This document shows, piece by piece, positions 5,784 through 13,062 of a stretch of DNA of 21,347 nucleotides. The notes beneath the pieces were generated by a model. It was not told the DNA's origin and ran no database searches. It worked only from the letters and a program-made list of their open reading frames with translations. Both the position numbers and the translations under genes were made by a program. Positions within the stretch are counted from its first letter, which is position 1. Every line of letters starts with the position of its first letter. This DNA is from Chloroflexota bacterium (GTDB lineage: Bacteria; Chloroflexota; Limnocylindria; P2-11E), in NCBI GenBank assembly GCA_005889445.1, contig VBGS01000167.1, positions 1 to 21,347 on the forward strand, in the 5' to 3' direction.

Positions 5784-6185
5784 ATCGCGGATCGAAGATC
5801 GCTTCCCCCCGTCGACTGGCCCGCCGTCGCGATCGGCCTCGCGCTCGCGATCACGCTCGCGGCGATCGGCGCGTACCTCGGATCGACATCGTCGCCGGTG
5901 CTGGCGTTCCTCGCGCCTATTTTTGATATCGCCATCGGGGCATATTTGGCCGGAAAACGGGCAAAGGCGGGGGCCGTGTACCACGGAGCGCTCGTTGCCG
6001 CGGGTTATGTCGTGCTGGAAGGGATCGGCTTCGTTCCGACCCCGTTCGCGGTCGCGGACAACGCCCTCGCCGACAGCGTCGCGATCATCCTGAGCGACCT
6101 GACGCTGCTCGTCGTGGGCGCGATCGCGGGGTTCTTGGCGCGGGGAGCGCCTTCGTCTTCTTCGGATACGGACAAAGATCGTTGA
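5784..6185 (+). CDS. Small four-helix membrane protein, start codon non-canonical or uncertain
   Basis: The reading frame is open from 5772 to 6185 and encodes a small integral membrane protein with four hydrophobic segments, roughly residues 13-32, 40-57, 65-84 and 100-118, and a polar Ser/Asp tail. The layout resembles the TIGR04086-type small membrane proteins, a weak family guess. The first canonical start is GTG 5898, but that would cut off the whole first helix (WPAVAIGLALAITLAAIGAYLG). The best alternative is ATC at 5784, giving MADRRSLPPVDWP and 133 residues. TACGCT lies exactly 6 nt before it, a leaderless-type -10. A sequence error changing ATG to ATC is equally possible. Its 3' end overlaps the convergent nth gene by 101 bp. 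Function unknown. Confidence 0.6.
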   Translation: MADRRSLPPVDWPAVAIGLALAITLAAIGAYLGSTSSPVLAFLAPIFDIAIGAYLAGKRAKAGAVYHGALVAAGYVVLEGIGFVPTPFAVADNALADSVAIILSDLTLLVVGAIAGFLARGAPSSSSDTDKDR

Positions 6186-6843
6186 CCGGACAGACCGGAC
6201 ACATCGGTGTCGGCCGACAGATGCGGCGCCCGTGCAGCACGAAGCACCAGGTCGCCTTGATCCAATCCTTCTTCGGGTAGAGCGCGCGCAGGCTCTCCTC
6301 GATCCCTCGGGGGTCGGCGCGAGAGAGCCCGAGACGGTCGGCCACTCGGGCGACATGCCGGTCGACGGCGACCGCGGGGACCCCAAACGCCGCTCCGAGG
6401 ACGATCGATGCCGTCTTGCGACCGACCCCATGCAGCCCGACGAGGCTCTCCATGTCGCCCGGCACCTCGCCTCCGAAGCGCTCGAGAAGACCGGCGGACA
6501 TCGCGCGCAGCGCTTTCGCCTTCATGTTGAAGAAGCCGGTCGCCTTGATGTCCCGCTCGAGGACGCCCTTTGGGGCGGAGGCGTAGTCCGCGGGCGTGCG
6601 GTACTTCCGGAAGAGGGTCCGGGTGACCTCGTTGATCCGCTCGTCCTGCGCCTGCGCCGCGAGGATCGTCGCGACGAGCAGCTCGAACGGGTTCGAGAAC
6701 TCGAGCGTCGGACCCCAGTCGGGATAGGCGGGGACGAGCCGTCTCAGGATCGCGCGCGCCCGCGCGCGAAGGGCGGGATCGACCGGCGTGGGGCGGCGCG
6801 CCTGCTGCTTCTTCTTCGGCCGTGCGGGCACCGCCTGAACCAT
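6085..6843 (-). CDS. nth: Endonuclease III (second copy)
   Basis: This 252-residue protein is closer to classical Nth, a bifunctional DNA glycosylase/AP lyase for oxidised pyrimidines. It has AAQAQDERINEVT (62-74), the helix-hairpin-helix LHGVGRKTA with catalytic Lys143, and the activating Asp161 in VDRHVARV. The iron-sulfur ligands are Cys209, Cys215, Cys218 and Cys224. The first interval is x5 rather than the usual x6, which is odd. A basic N-terminal extension (residues 6-17, KKKQQARR) could bind DNA, and about 21 Arg/Pro-rich residues follow the usual family end. The ATG at 6843 lies 7 bp after the stop of the upstream propeller lipoprotein gene, so they form an operon. The tail overlaps the convergent membrane protein gene. 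Confidence 0.93.
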   Translation of the reverse strand: MVQAVPARPKKKQQARRPTPVDPALRARARAILRRLVPAYPDWGPTLEFSNPFELLVATILAAQAQDERINEVTRTLFRKYRTPADYASAPKGVLERDIKATGFFNMKAKALRAMSAGLLERFGGEVPGDMESLVGLHGVGRKTASIVLGAAFGVPAVAVDRHVARVADRLGLSRADPRGIEESLRALYPKKDWIKATWCFVLHGRRICRPTPMCPVCPVNDLCPYPKKTKALPAPRTPRSRPRRAASGRSG

Positions 6844-6850
6844 ACTCGCG

Positions 6851-8029
6851 CTAGCTGCGCGCTCCGCACGTGCACCACTCCGGCCGCCACCCGCCCGGTT
6901 CGACGCTTCCGATCGGGCCGGGATGCTCGGGAGTGAAATAGAGCCACTGATCCCCGTCGTCCACCTGCAGGAGGATCGTCTTGCCGTCGGGCGACCAGCT
7001 GTAATCGAGGAAGTGCTTCTGCGAGTCGAAGAGCTCGCGCCGCTCGCTGCTGCGCGCGTCGATGACGTAGAGCCAGTGATGGTGGGGCTGGGCGTTGATG
7101 ATGGTGTAGGCGAGGCTCTGCGACGTCGGCGACCAGCGCAGATCAGCGACGTGATGGAGCGCTCCCGTCTTGCCCAGCGCGAACAGCTTTGGCGGCGCCC
7201 CCGGGATCGCCTCCTGTATGTACACGATCTGCTCGGCTTCGAGCACGGGGCCGTTCTCGATCGCGGCGTACGCGATGAGCTTCCCGTCGGAGGAGTACTG
7301 CGGTCCGCCGATCAGGCCCATGCCCCGCGGAGCGATCGCGGTGGACAGACGGGTCAGGTCCGCCAGGTTGACGAGCAGCTGCGTGGGGAAGCGTCCTGGT
7401 GATCCCGCGTCGGCCAGAACGGAAAGATCCGCGGACGCGATCGCGCCTGCGAGGTGCGCGTATCCGAGGTGGGTGCCGTCGGGCGAGAAGGCCGGATGCG
7501 TCCCCGGACCGACCACCAGGTCGGTCGCCGTCCGCACCACATATATATGGACGTCGCCCACCGCCCCGACGGCGGTCAGCCCGCCGGCTGCGGCGGTCGC
7601 GCCGGAGGTCACCTCACCGTAGGCGCGGTACCGGCCGTCCGGCGACCAGACGTAGCCGTCGAGGAACGTGTCGACCTTGGTGAGGCGGACTGACGATCCG
7701 TCAGTGCGAATGAGGAAGAGCGCGGTGCCGCCCTCCCCGGGCATGAAGCGCTCCGCTGCCACCATCGAGCCATCGGGCGACCAGCGCCCGCCCGCGTAGC
7801 CCCCGCTCGCACCGTCGTTCGTGACCGCCCTTCGGCCGCTGCCGTCCGGACCGCTGGCCCAGAGGTCGAGCCCACCGCTGCTATAGAGGACGCGACCGCG
7901 CGCGAGCCCGGCCGGTGCGCCGCTGGGCGCCGCCGTCGAGGCGGGGAGGGCTCGCGGCGGAGGCGGCGTCGAACACGCCCCCGCGATGAACAGGAAGGCA
8001 GCCGCGACGGTAGCGAGGCGGGCGCTCAC
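6851..8029 (-). CDS. TolB-like beta-propeller lipoprotein
   Basis: The 392-residue exported protein has an N-terminal signal ending in a lipobox-like FIAGAC with Cys19, followed by a Pro/Ala-rich linker (20-45), so it is probably membrane-anchored outside the cytoplasm. The body carries about six PD40/WD40-like blades marked by RWSPDG, VWSPDG, AFSPDG, QYSSDG, RWSPTS and SWSPDG, as in TolB and the propeller of prolyl oligopeptidases. No peptidase domain follows, so a binding or scaffold role is likely. The C-terminus ends EWCTCGARS with two cysteines of unknown purpose. The start is GTG at 8029 with a weak Shine-Dalgarno. It diverges from the Liv binding-protein gene across 144 bp and is followed by nth 7 bp downstream, an unexpected pairing. 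Confidence 0.85.
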   Translation of the reverse strand: MSARLATVAAAFLFIAGACSTPPPPRALPASTAAPSGAPAGLARGRVLYSSGGLDLWASGPDGSGRRAVTNDGASGGYAGGRWSPDGSMVAAERFMPGEGGTALFLIRTDGSSVRLTKVDTFLDGYVWSPDGRYRAYGEVTSGATAAAGGLTAVGAVGDVHIYVVRTATDLVVGPGTHPAFSPDGTHLGYAHLAGAIASADLSVLADAGSPGRFPTQLLVNLADLTRLSTAIAPRGMGLIGGPQYSSDGKLIAYAAIENGPVLEAEQIVYIQEAIPGAPPKLFALGKTGALHHVADLRWSPTSQSLAYTIINAQPHHHWLYVIDARSSERRELFDSQKHFLDYSWSPDGKTILLQVDDGDQWLYFTPEHPGPIGSVEPGGWRPEWCTCGARS

Positions 8030-8173
8030 TTTCGGAGCGTACCAAGCACGCGGAGCGCTTCGTTGACGCCCGACGCAGCCCCACGCACACTTCGGCGAAG
8101 ATCCGGCGCCGGCGCGTGGGGTAGGCCAGGGCGGTCCCGCCCGGACCGAGAGAGCAAATCAGGGAGGGCGTGC

Positions 8174-9406
8174 ATGCAGAAGCGTTGGACGGCCGGCGTC
8201 GCCGTCGTCTCGGCCCTTGCGCTGTTGGTCGGCGCATGTGGCGGAGGCACGGGCGGCGGCGGCGGTGGAGCCTCGACCTCGAAGACCGTCAAGATCATGT
8301 CCAGCCTGCCGATGACCGGCGCGTCGCGTACCCAGACCGTTGAGATCGTCAACTCGATCCAGCTCGCGATCGCGGACACGAAGATCAACAACGTCACGGT
8401 GCAGTTCGAGGCACTCGACGACGCGACTGCGGCCAAGGGTTCGTGGGACGCGGCGCAGGAAGCCGAGAACGCGCGCAAGGCGATCAATGACAAGTCCGTC
8501 GTCGCATACATCGGGACGTACAACTCGGGCGCGGCGAAGGTCTCGATCCCGCTTCTCAACCAGGCGGGCCTCGTGATGGTCTCGCCGGCCAACACCTACC
8601 CGGGTCTGACCAAGCCAGGCAAGGGTGAGGCGGACGAGCCGAACAAGTACTACCCGAACGGGAAGCGCAATTACTTCCGCGTCGTGCCGGCCGATGACCT
8701 TCAGGGCGCGGTCGGTGCGGTCTGGGCGAAGGATCTCGGCGCGAAGAAGGTCTACATCGTCCACGACACCGAGCTCTACGGAAAAGGCATCGCCGACGTC
8801 TTCCGCGCGAAGGCCAAGGACCTCGGGCTGACCGAGGCCGGGTACGAGGGCGCGCAGAAGGCCGATAACTACCGTGCGCTCGCGAACAAGGTGAAGGACA
8901 GCGGCGCCGACCTCGTGTACTACGGCGGGATCGTCGACAACAACCCGGCGGTCCTTCTGAAGGACCTCCGCGCGGTGCTGCCGACCATCAAGTTCATGGG
9001 CCCGGACGGCATCAACTGCTCCGAGTTCCTGAAGCAGGCGGGCCCATCCGCGGACCAGAGCGTGTACTCGACCTTCGGTGGAGTTCCGCCGGAGAAGTAC
9101 ACCGGCAAGGCCGCCGACTGGCTCAAGAGCTACAACGCGAAGTACAACAACAACAACCCGAACCCCTATGCGATCTACGGCTACGAGGCGGCGAAAGTCG
9201 TCCTCGCAGCGATCGCGGCCGCCGGCGACAAGGCCGATGACCGGCAGACCGTTTTGACCAACGTGGCCGGCACCAAGAACTACGACGGCGTGCTGGGCAA
9301 GTGGTCGTTCGACGCGAACGGCGACACCACCCTGACCCAGTTCTCGGGCTCTCAGGCCAAGAGCGGCAGCTGGGCGTTCGTCAAGGAGCTCGCGGTCCCG
9401 CAGTAG
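8174..9406 (+). CDS. livK: Branched-chain amino-acid-type ABC transporter substrate-binding lipoprotein
   Basis: The 410-residue protein is a type I periplasmic binding protein (Peripla_BP_6 family), the extracytoplasmic receptor of the importer encoded downstream. The lipoprotein signal ends LLVGAC with Cys22, followed by a Gly-rich tether (GGGTGGGGGG). Family segments include AYIGTYNSGAAKVSIPLLNQAG, MVSPANTYPGLT, NYFRVVPADDLQGA and KKVYIVHDTELYGKGIAD. ATG 8174 is preceded by GGGAGG about 6 nt upstream; an in-frame start at 8063 would add 37 residues before the signal peptide and is rejected. A TTGACG at 8063-8068 could be its -35 but the -10 is poor. Ligands of this family include Leu/Ile/Val, other amino acids, amides and urea, so specificity is open. 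Confidence 0.93.
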   Translation: MQKRWTAGVAVVSALALLVGACGGGTGGGGGGASTSKTVKIMSSLPMTGASRTQTVEIVNSIQLAIADTKINNVTVQFEALDDATAAKGSWDAAQEAENARKAINDKSVVAYIGTYNSGAAKVSIPLLNQAGLVMVSPANTYPGLTKPGKGEADEPNKYYPNGKRNYFRVVPADDLQGAVGAVWAKDLGAKKVYIVHDTELYGKGIADVFRAKAKDLGLTEAGYEGAQKADNYRALANKVKDSGADLVYYGGIVDNNPAVLLKDLRAVLPTIKFMGPDGINCSEFLKQAGPSADQSVYSTFGGVPPEKYTGKAADWLKSYNAKYNNNNPNPYAIYGYEAAKVVLAAIAAAGDKADDRQTVLTNVAGTKNYDGVLGKWSFDANGDTTLTQFSGSQAKSGSWAFVKELAVPQ

Positions 9407-9434
9407 CGGACAGCAGCCTGCGCTAGTGCACAAT

Positions 9435-9474
9435 CGGGGCGGGGACGCCGGACTCGGATCCGGCCCCCGCCCCG
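9435..9474 (+). promoter_or_regulatory. Long GC-rich hairpin between binding protein and permease genes
   Basis: CGGGGCGGGG (9435-9444) pairs with CCCCGCCCCG (9465-9474). After a 2-nt bulge, GCCGG pairs with CCGGC around an 8-nt loop, giving 15 bp in all. The tail is GTTCGTTATG, a poor U-tract. It lies 28 bp after the binding-protein stop and 25 bp before the permease start. Such hairpins commonly act as partial terminators or 3'-end protectors that leave the binding protein in excess over the permeases. Confidence 0.7.
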
Positions 9475-9499
9475 TTCGTTATGTGGGGAGGGGTAGGAC

Positions 9500-10438
9500 A
9501 TAGATCTCGACCTCTTGCTCGCCGCGGTGATGATCGGCATCACGAACGGGGCGTTCATCGCTCTGATCGCCCTGGGCTACACCCTGGTCTACGGGATCAT
9601 CGAGCTGATCAACTTCGCGCACGGCGACCTCTTCATGCTCGGCACCTTCGTGTGCCTCACCACTCTGACCGTTCTCGGGTTCGGGACCGAGGTCGGCGTC
9701 GCGGGAACGCCGTGGTGGGCGCTGCTGATCGCGATGGTCGCGGCGATGATCTTCTGCGGGGGGCTGAACATGCTGGCCGAGCGGATCGCATACAAGCCGC
9801 TCCGCCGAGCCCCACGCCTCGCGCCGCTCATCTCGGCGATCGGCGTCTCGTTCATCTTCGTCAACATCGGGCTCTTCTGGCAGGGTCCGACGCCGCGGCG
9901 TTTCCCCGATCTGCTGCCGCAGTACGACTTCGTCAGCCAGCTCTTCGGGCTGCACACCCTGGTGCGCTTCACGTTCAAGGACCTGTTCGTCCTCGCGCTG
10001 GCGATCCCGCTGATGCTCGGCCTCGCGTGGGTCATCCAGAACACGCGGATGGGCAAGGCGATGCGCGCCGTCGCGCAGGACACGGAGATGGCGCTCCAGA
10101 TGGGCATCGATGTGGACCGCGTGATCTCGTTCACGTTCCTGCTGGGCGGTCTGCTCGCCGGGGCCGCGGCCCTGATGTACGGGCTCTACAACAACAACAC
10201 GGTGTTCACGCTCGGCTTCACCGCGGGCCTCAAGGCTTTCACCGCGGCGGTCCTCGGGGGCATCGGCAACGTCACCGGCGCGGCGCTCGGCGGCTTCGTG
10301 CTCGGGCTCCTCGCCGCGCTCACGGTCACGTATGCCGGAGGCCAATGGGAGAACGTCGGCGTGTTCTCGCTTCTGGTGATCATCCTGGTCTTCAAGCCGA
10401 CCGGCCTCCTCGGGCAGGCACTGGGTGATCGAGCATGA
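9500..10438 (+). CDS. livH: Branched-chain amino-acid-type ABC permease LivH
   Basis: This is an integral membrane permease of the LivH family, pairing with LivM to form the transport channel. Family segments include GYTLVYGIIELINFAHGDLFMLG near the N-terminus, GKAMRAVAQDTEMALQMGID (the cytoplasmic loop that meets the ATPases) and GLKAFTAAVLGGIGNVTGAALGG. About eight hydrophobic helices are visible. The start is a problem: the first canonical codon is TTG 9515 without a Shine-Dalgarno, whereas ATA at 9500 has GGGGAGGGG (9485-9493) at 6-nt spacing and would give MDLDLLLAAVMIGITNG (312 residues), a natural LivH beginning. I use ATA, noting that a sequencing change from ATG is possible. The stop overlaps the livM ATG (ATGA), indicating translational coupling. 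Confidence 0.9.
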   Translation: MDLDLLLAAVMIGITNGAFIALIALGYTLVYGIIELINFAHGDLFMLGTFVCLTTLTVLGFGTEVGVAGTPWWALLIAMVAAMIFCGGLNMLAERIAYKPLRRAPRLAPLISAIGVSFIFVNIGLFWQGPTPRRFPDLLPQYDFVSQLFGLHTLVRFTFKDLFVLALAIPLMLGLAWVIQNTRMGKAMRAVAQDTEMALQMGIDVDRVISFTFLLGGLLAGAAALMYGLYNNNTVFTLGFTAGLKAFTAAVLGGIGNVTGAALGGFVLGLLAALTVTYAGGQWENVGVFSLLVIILVFKPTGLLGQALGDRA

Positions 10439-11580
10439 GGCAGACCCTCGGCTGGTGGTACACGGCAACGGGGGCGGCGCGCGAGCGCAGGGTCTGGGGA
10501 ACCGGCGCGGTCATCCTGCTCGCGTTGCTCTTCCCGCTCATCAACGGCTGGCTGCATCTCGGGTGGGAGGCAAAGGTCATCCCGATCGCGCTCTTCATCA
10601 TCCTGGCGCTCGGCCTCAACGTCGTTGTCGGCTTCGCCGGCCTGCTCGACCTCGGATACGCGGCGTTCTTCGCGATCGGCGCGTACACCATGGCCTTCCT
10701 CACCTCCACGGTGAGCCCGATCGCGTTCGTCCGCGAGGGACATCCGGTGAACTTCTTCATCGCGATGTTCATCAGCGCAGGCGTCGCGGCGCTCTTCGGC
10801 GTCCTCCTCGGTGCGCCAACGCTGCGCCTGCGGGGCGACTATCTCGCGATCGTGACCCTGGGCTTCGGCGAGATCGTGCCCCTCGTCATCAAGAACACCC
10901 CCGACCTCACGAAGGGCACACAGGGCATGAACCCGATCGGCTATCCCGAGGTGCCGGGGGTGTTGTTCGCCGTGGACCCGGTCCCTTGGTATTACCTCAT
11001 CGTCGTCGTGCTGCTCGTCTCCGTGGTCATCACCGGACGGCTGCGGACGGCGCGGATCGGTCGCGCGTGGGCGGCCATGCGCGAGGACGAGGTCGCGGCG
11101 GCGTCGATGGGCATCAACCTCGTCACCACGAAGCTCTTCGCGTTCTCGCTCGGCGCGAGCTTCTCAGGCTTTGCCGGCTCGATCTGGGCGAGCTACCTGC
11201 AGGTCATCGCCCCCGAGCAGTTCGACTTCTCGGTGTCGATCTTCGTGCTCTGCATGATCATCCTCGGCGGCCTCGGCAACATCGCGGGCGTCATCGCCGG
11301 GGGCGTCCTGCTCGGTGGAGTCGACCGCATCCTCTTCGACTGGATCTCCGGCGGCGTCCACGCGATCGGCGCCGCGATCGGGAACCAGGACCTTCAGCTG
11401 ATGGACGTGAGCCGCTCGCGCCAGCTGATCTTCGGCGTCGCGCTCGTCTTCATGATGCTCGTGCGTCCCGAGGGGCTGTTTCCGAGCGCGCGACGGCGCG
11501 CCGAGCTTCACGCCGCGGAGGAGTTGGGCGAGGGCGCTGCGCAGCAGGAGCGCGCGGTCTTTGTCGAGGTCGAGAATTGA
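10435..11580 (+). CDS. livM: Branched-chain amino-acid-type ABC permease LivM
   Basis: The 381-residue LivM-family permease is the second channel subunit. Diagnostic stretches are ALGLNVVVGFAGLLDLGYAAFFAIGAY, GDYLAIVTLGFGEI, TGRLRTARIGRAWAAMREDEVAAASMGIN (the ATPase-contact loop) and LGGLGNIAGVIAGG. An N-terminal helix lies at about residues 22-38, and a long charged C-terminal tail (SARRRAELHAAEELGEGAA) follows the last helix (LIFGVALVFMMLVRPEGLF). It starts at ATG 10435 inside the livH stop (4-bp overlap) and ends in TGA overlapping the TTG start of livG (4 bp), so all genes from livH on are translationally coupled. Substrate specificity depends on the binding protein. Confidence 0.95.
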   Translation: MRQTLGWWYTATGAARERRVWGTGAVILLALLFPLINGWLHLGWEAKVIPIALFIILALGLNVVVGFAGLLDLGYAAFFAIGAYTMAFLTSTVSPIAFVREGHPVNFFIAMFISAGVAALFGVLLGAPTLRLRGDYLAIVTLGFGEIVPLVIKNTPDLTKGTQGMNPIGYPEVPGVLFAVDPVPWYYLIVVVLLVSVVITGRLRTARIGRAWAAMREDEVAAASMGINLVTTKLFAFSLGASFSGFAGSIWASYLQVIAPEQFDFSVSIFVLCMIILGGLGNIAGVIAGGVLLGGVDRILFDWISGGVHAIGAAIGNQDLQLMDVSRSRQLIFGVALVFMMLVRPEGLFPSARRRAELHAAEELGEGAAQQERAVFVEVEN

Positions 11581-12350
11581 CCGACATCCTTCAGGCCGTC
11601 TCGGTCACCAAGCAATTCGGCGGCCTCGTCGCCGTGAGCGCGGTGGACTTCAGCATCCCCGAAGGTGCGATCGTCAGCCTCATCGGACCCAACGGCGCGG
11701 GGAAGACGACCTTCTTCAACGTGATCGCCGGGCTCTACAAGCCCACGTCGGGACGGATCACGTTCGCCGGGACCGACATCACCGGGAGGGCTCCGCACCG
11801 CATCACGCGGCTGGGAATCGCGCGAACGTTCCAGAACATCCGCCTGTTCCAGAACATGACCGCGCTGGAGAACGTGATGGTCGGCCACCACTCGCGGATG
11901 CGCGCGACACCTTTTGAGGCGATCCTGCACACGCCGCGCGAGCGGCGCGAGGAGCGCGAGGCGCGAGTGCGCGGCCAAGAGCTTCTCGAGTTCGTCGGGC
12001 TGCCTGATCGGGGCGACGTCGTTTCGAAAAATCTGCCGTACGGCGACCAGCGACGCCTCGAGATGGCCCGCGCCCTCGCGACCGAGCCGAGGCTGCTCCT
12101 GCTCGACGAGCCGACGGCGGGGATGGACCCGCGCGAGACCGGACGGATGACCGCGTTCATCCGCCGCCTGCGCGAGGAGCTCAAGATCGCGATCCTCCTC
12201 ATCGAGCACGACATGAAGGTGGTCATGGGGATCTCGGAGCGCGTCACCGTCCTCGACCACGGGATCAAGATCGCCGAGGGAACGCCCGATGCCGTCCAGC
12301 GCGACCCGCGGGTGATCGAGGCCTACCTGGGGAAGGCGAAGGTCGCGTAG
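11577..12350 (+). CDS. livG: Branched-chain amino-acid-type ABC ATPase LivG
   Basis: The 257-residue cytoplasmic ATPase energises the importer together with LivF. Motifs are Walker A GPNGAGKT (37-44), Q-loop Gln86 in ARTFQNIRLF, signature LPYGDQRRLE (153-162, the LivG variant of LSGGQ), Walker B LLLLDE with Glu178, and H-loop His211 (LLIEHD). The QNIRLFQNMTALENVMVGHH segment is typical of LivG. TTG at 11577 is the start: it overlaps the livM stop (TTGA) and has GAGG 7 nt upstream, and any later start would lose the first beta strand. The stop TAG overlaps the livF GTG by one base. Confidence 0.94.
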   Translation: MTDILQAVSVTKQFGGLVAVSAVDFSIPEGAIVSLIGPNGAGKTTFFNVIAGLYKPTSGRITFAGTDITGRAPHRITRLGIARTFQNIRLFQNMTALENVMVGHHSRMRATPFEAILHTPRERREEREARVRGQELLEFVGLPDRGDVVSKNLPYGDQRRLEMARALATEPRLLLLDEPTAGMDPRETGRMTAFIRRLREELKIAILLIEHDMKVVMGISERVTVLDHGIKIAEGTPDAVQRDPRVIEAYLGKAKVA

Positions 12351-13060
12351 TGCCGCTGCTCCAGGTCGACGGCGTCCACACCTACTACGGGAACATCGAG
12401 GCACTCAAGGGGATCTCGCTGACGGTCGAACAGGGCGAGATCGTCACGCTCATCGGGAGCAACGGCGCCGGGAAGACGACCACGCTCCGCACGATCGCCG
12501 GAGTCCTGCGGCCGCGCCAGGGCTCAGTGCGGATGGCCGAGCGCGATCTCACAAAGGTCCCCGCGAACCAGATCGTGCGTATGGGCATCGCCCACTCGCC
12601 CGAGGGGCGGCGCATCTTCGCGCGCATGACGGTGAAAGAGAACCTCGAGATGGGGGCCTACGCGCGGACCGATAAGGACCTCGCACCGGACTTCGAGCGC
12701 GTCTACACGCTCTTTCCACGGATCAAGGAGCGCCTCAAGCAGCGCGCCGGCACCCTGTCCGGCGGTGAGCAGCAGATGCTGGCGATCGGGCGGGCGCTCA
12801 TGGCGCGCCCCAAGGTCCTCCTCCTCGACGAGCCGTCGATGGGACTCGCGCCTGTCCTGGTCGAGCTTGTCTTCCGGACCATCCAGGAGATCAACGCGCA
12901 GGGTATGACGGTGCTTCTGGTCGAACAGAACGCCCATATGGCGCTGTCCATCGCCAGACGCGGCTACGTGCTGCAGACGGGCACGATCGTGCTGACCGAC
13001 ACCGCTGCGAAGCTCGCCCAGAACGAGATGGTGCGAAAGGCCTACCTCGGCGAGGAATGA
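12350..13060 (+). CDS. livF: Branched-chain amino-acid-type ABC ATPase LivF
   Basis: The 236-residue ATPase is the partner of LivG. Walker A GSNGAGKT lies at 36-43, the LivF-type Q-loop region SPEGRRIFARMTVKENLEMGAY at 83-104, signature LSGGEQQ at 136-142 and Walker B VLLLDE with Glu161. As is usual for LivF, Gln193 (LLVEQN) replaces the H-loop histidine. It starts at GTG 12350, sharing one base with the livG stop, and is the last gene of the five-gene operon. It ends only 2 bp from the stop of the convergent exported-protein gene, and I see no intrinsic terminator in between. Confidence 0.94.
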   Translation: MPLLQVDGVHTYYGNIEALKGISLTVEQGEIVTLIGSNGAGKTTTLRTIAGVLRPRQGSVRMAERDLTKVPANQIVRMGIAHSPEGRRIFARMTVKENLEMGAYARTDKDLAPDFERVYTLFPRIKERLKQRAGTLSGGEQQMLAIGRALMARPKVLLLDEPSMGLAPVLVELVFRTIQEINAQGMTVLLVEQNAHMALSIARRGYVLQTGTIVLTDTAAKLAQNEMVRKAYLGEE

Positions 13061-13062
13061 CC

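Noticed and set aside
8063..8173. N-terminal extension of the binding protein
   Set aside because: It would place 37 Arg-rich residues before a typical lipoprotein signal, and ATG 8174 has its own Shine-Dalgarno.
8159..9433. 424-codon minus-strand open frame opposite livK
   Set aside because: Val/Arg/Asp-rich composition typical of antisense GC-rich frames; the plus strand encodes a textbook lipoprotein binding protein.
10425..11576. In-frame extension of livG to 10425
   Set aside because: The extension is antisense-like Arg/Pro-rich sequence over livM; LivG starts properly at TTG 11577 overlapping the livM stop.
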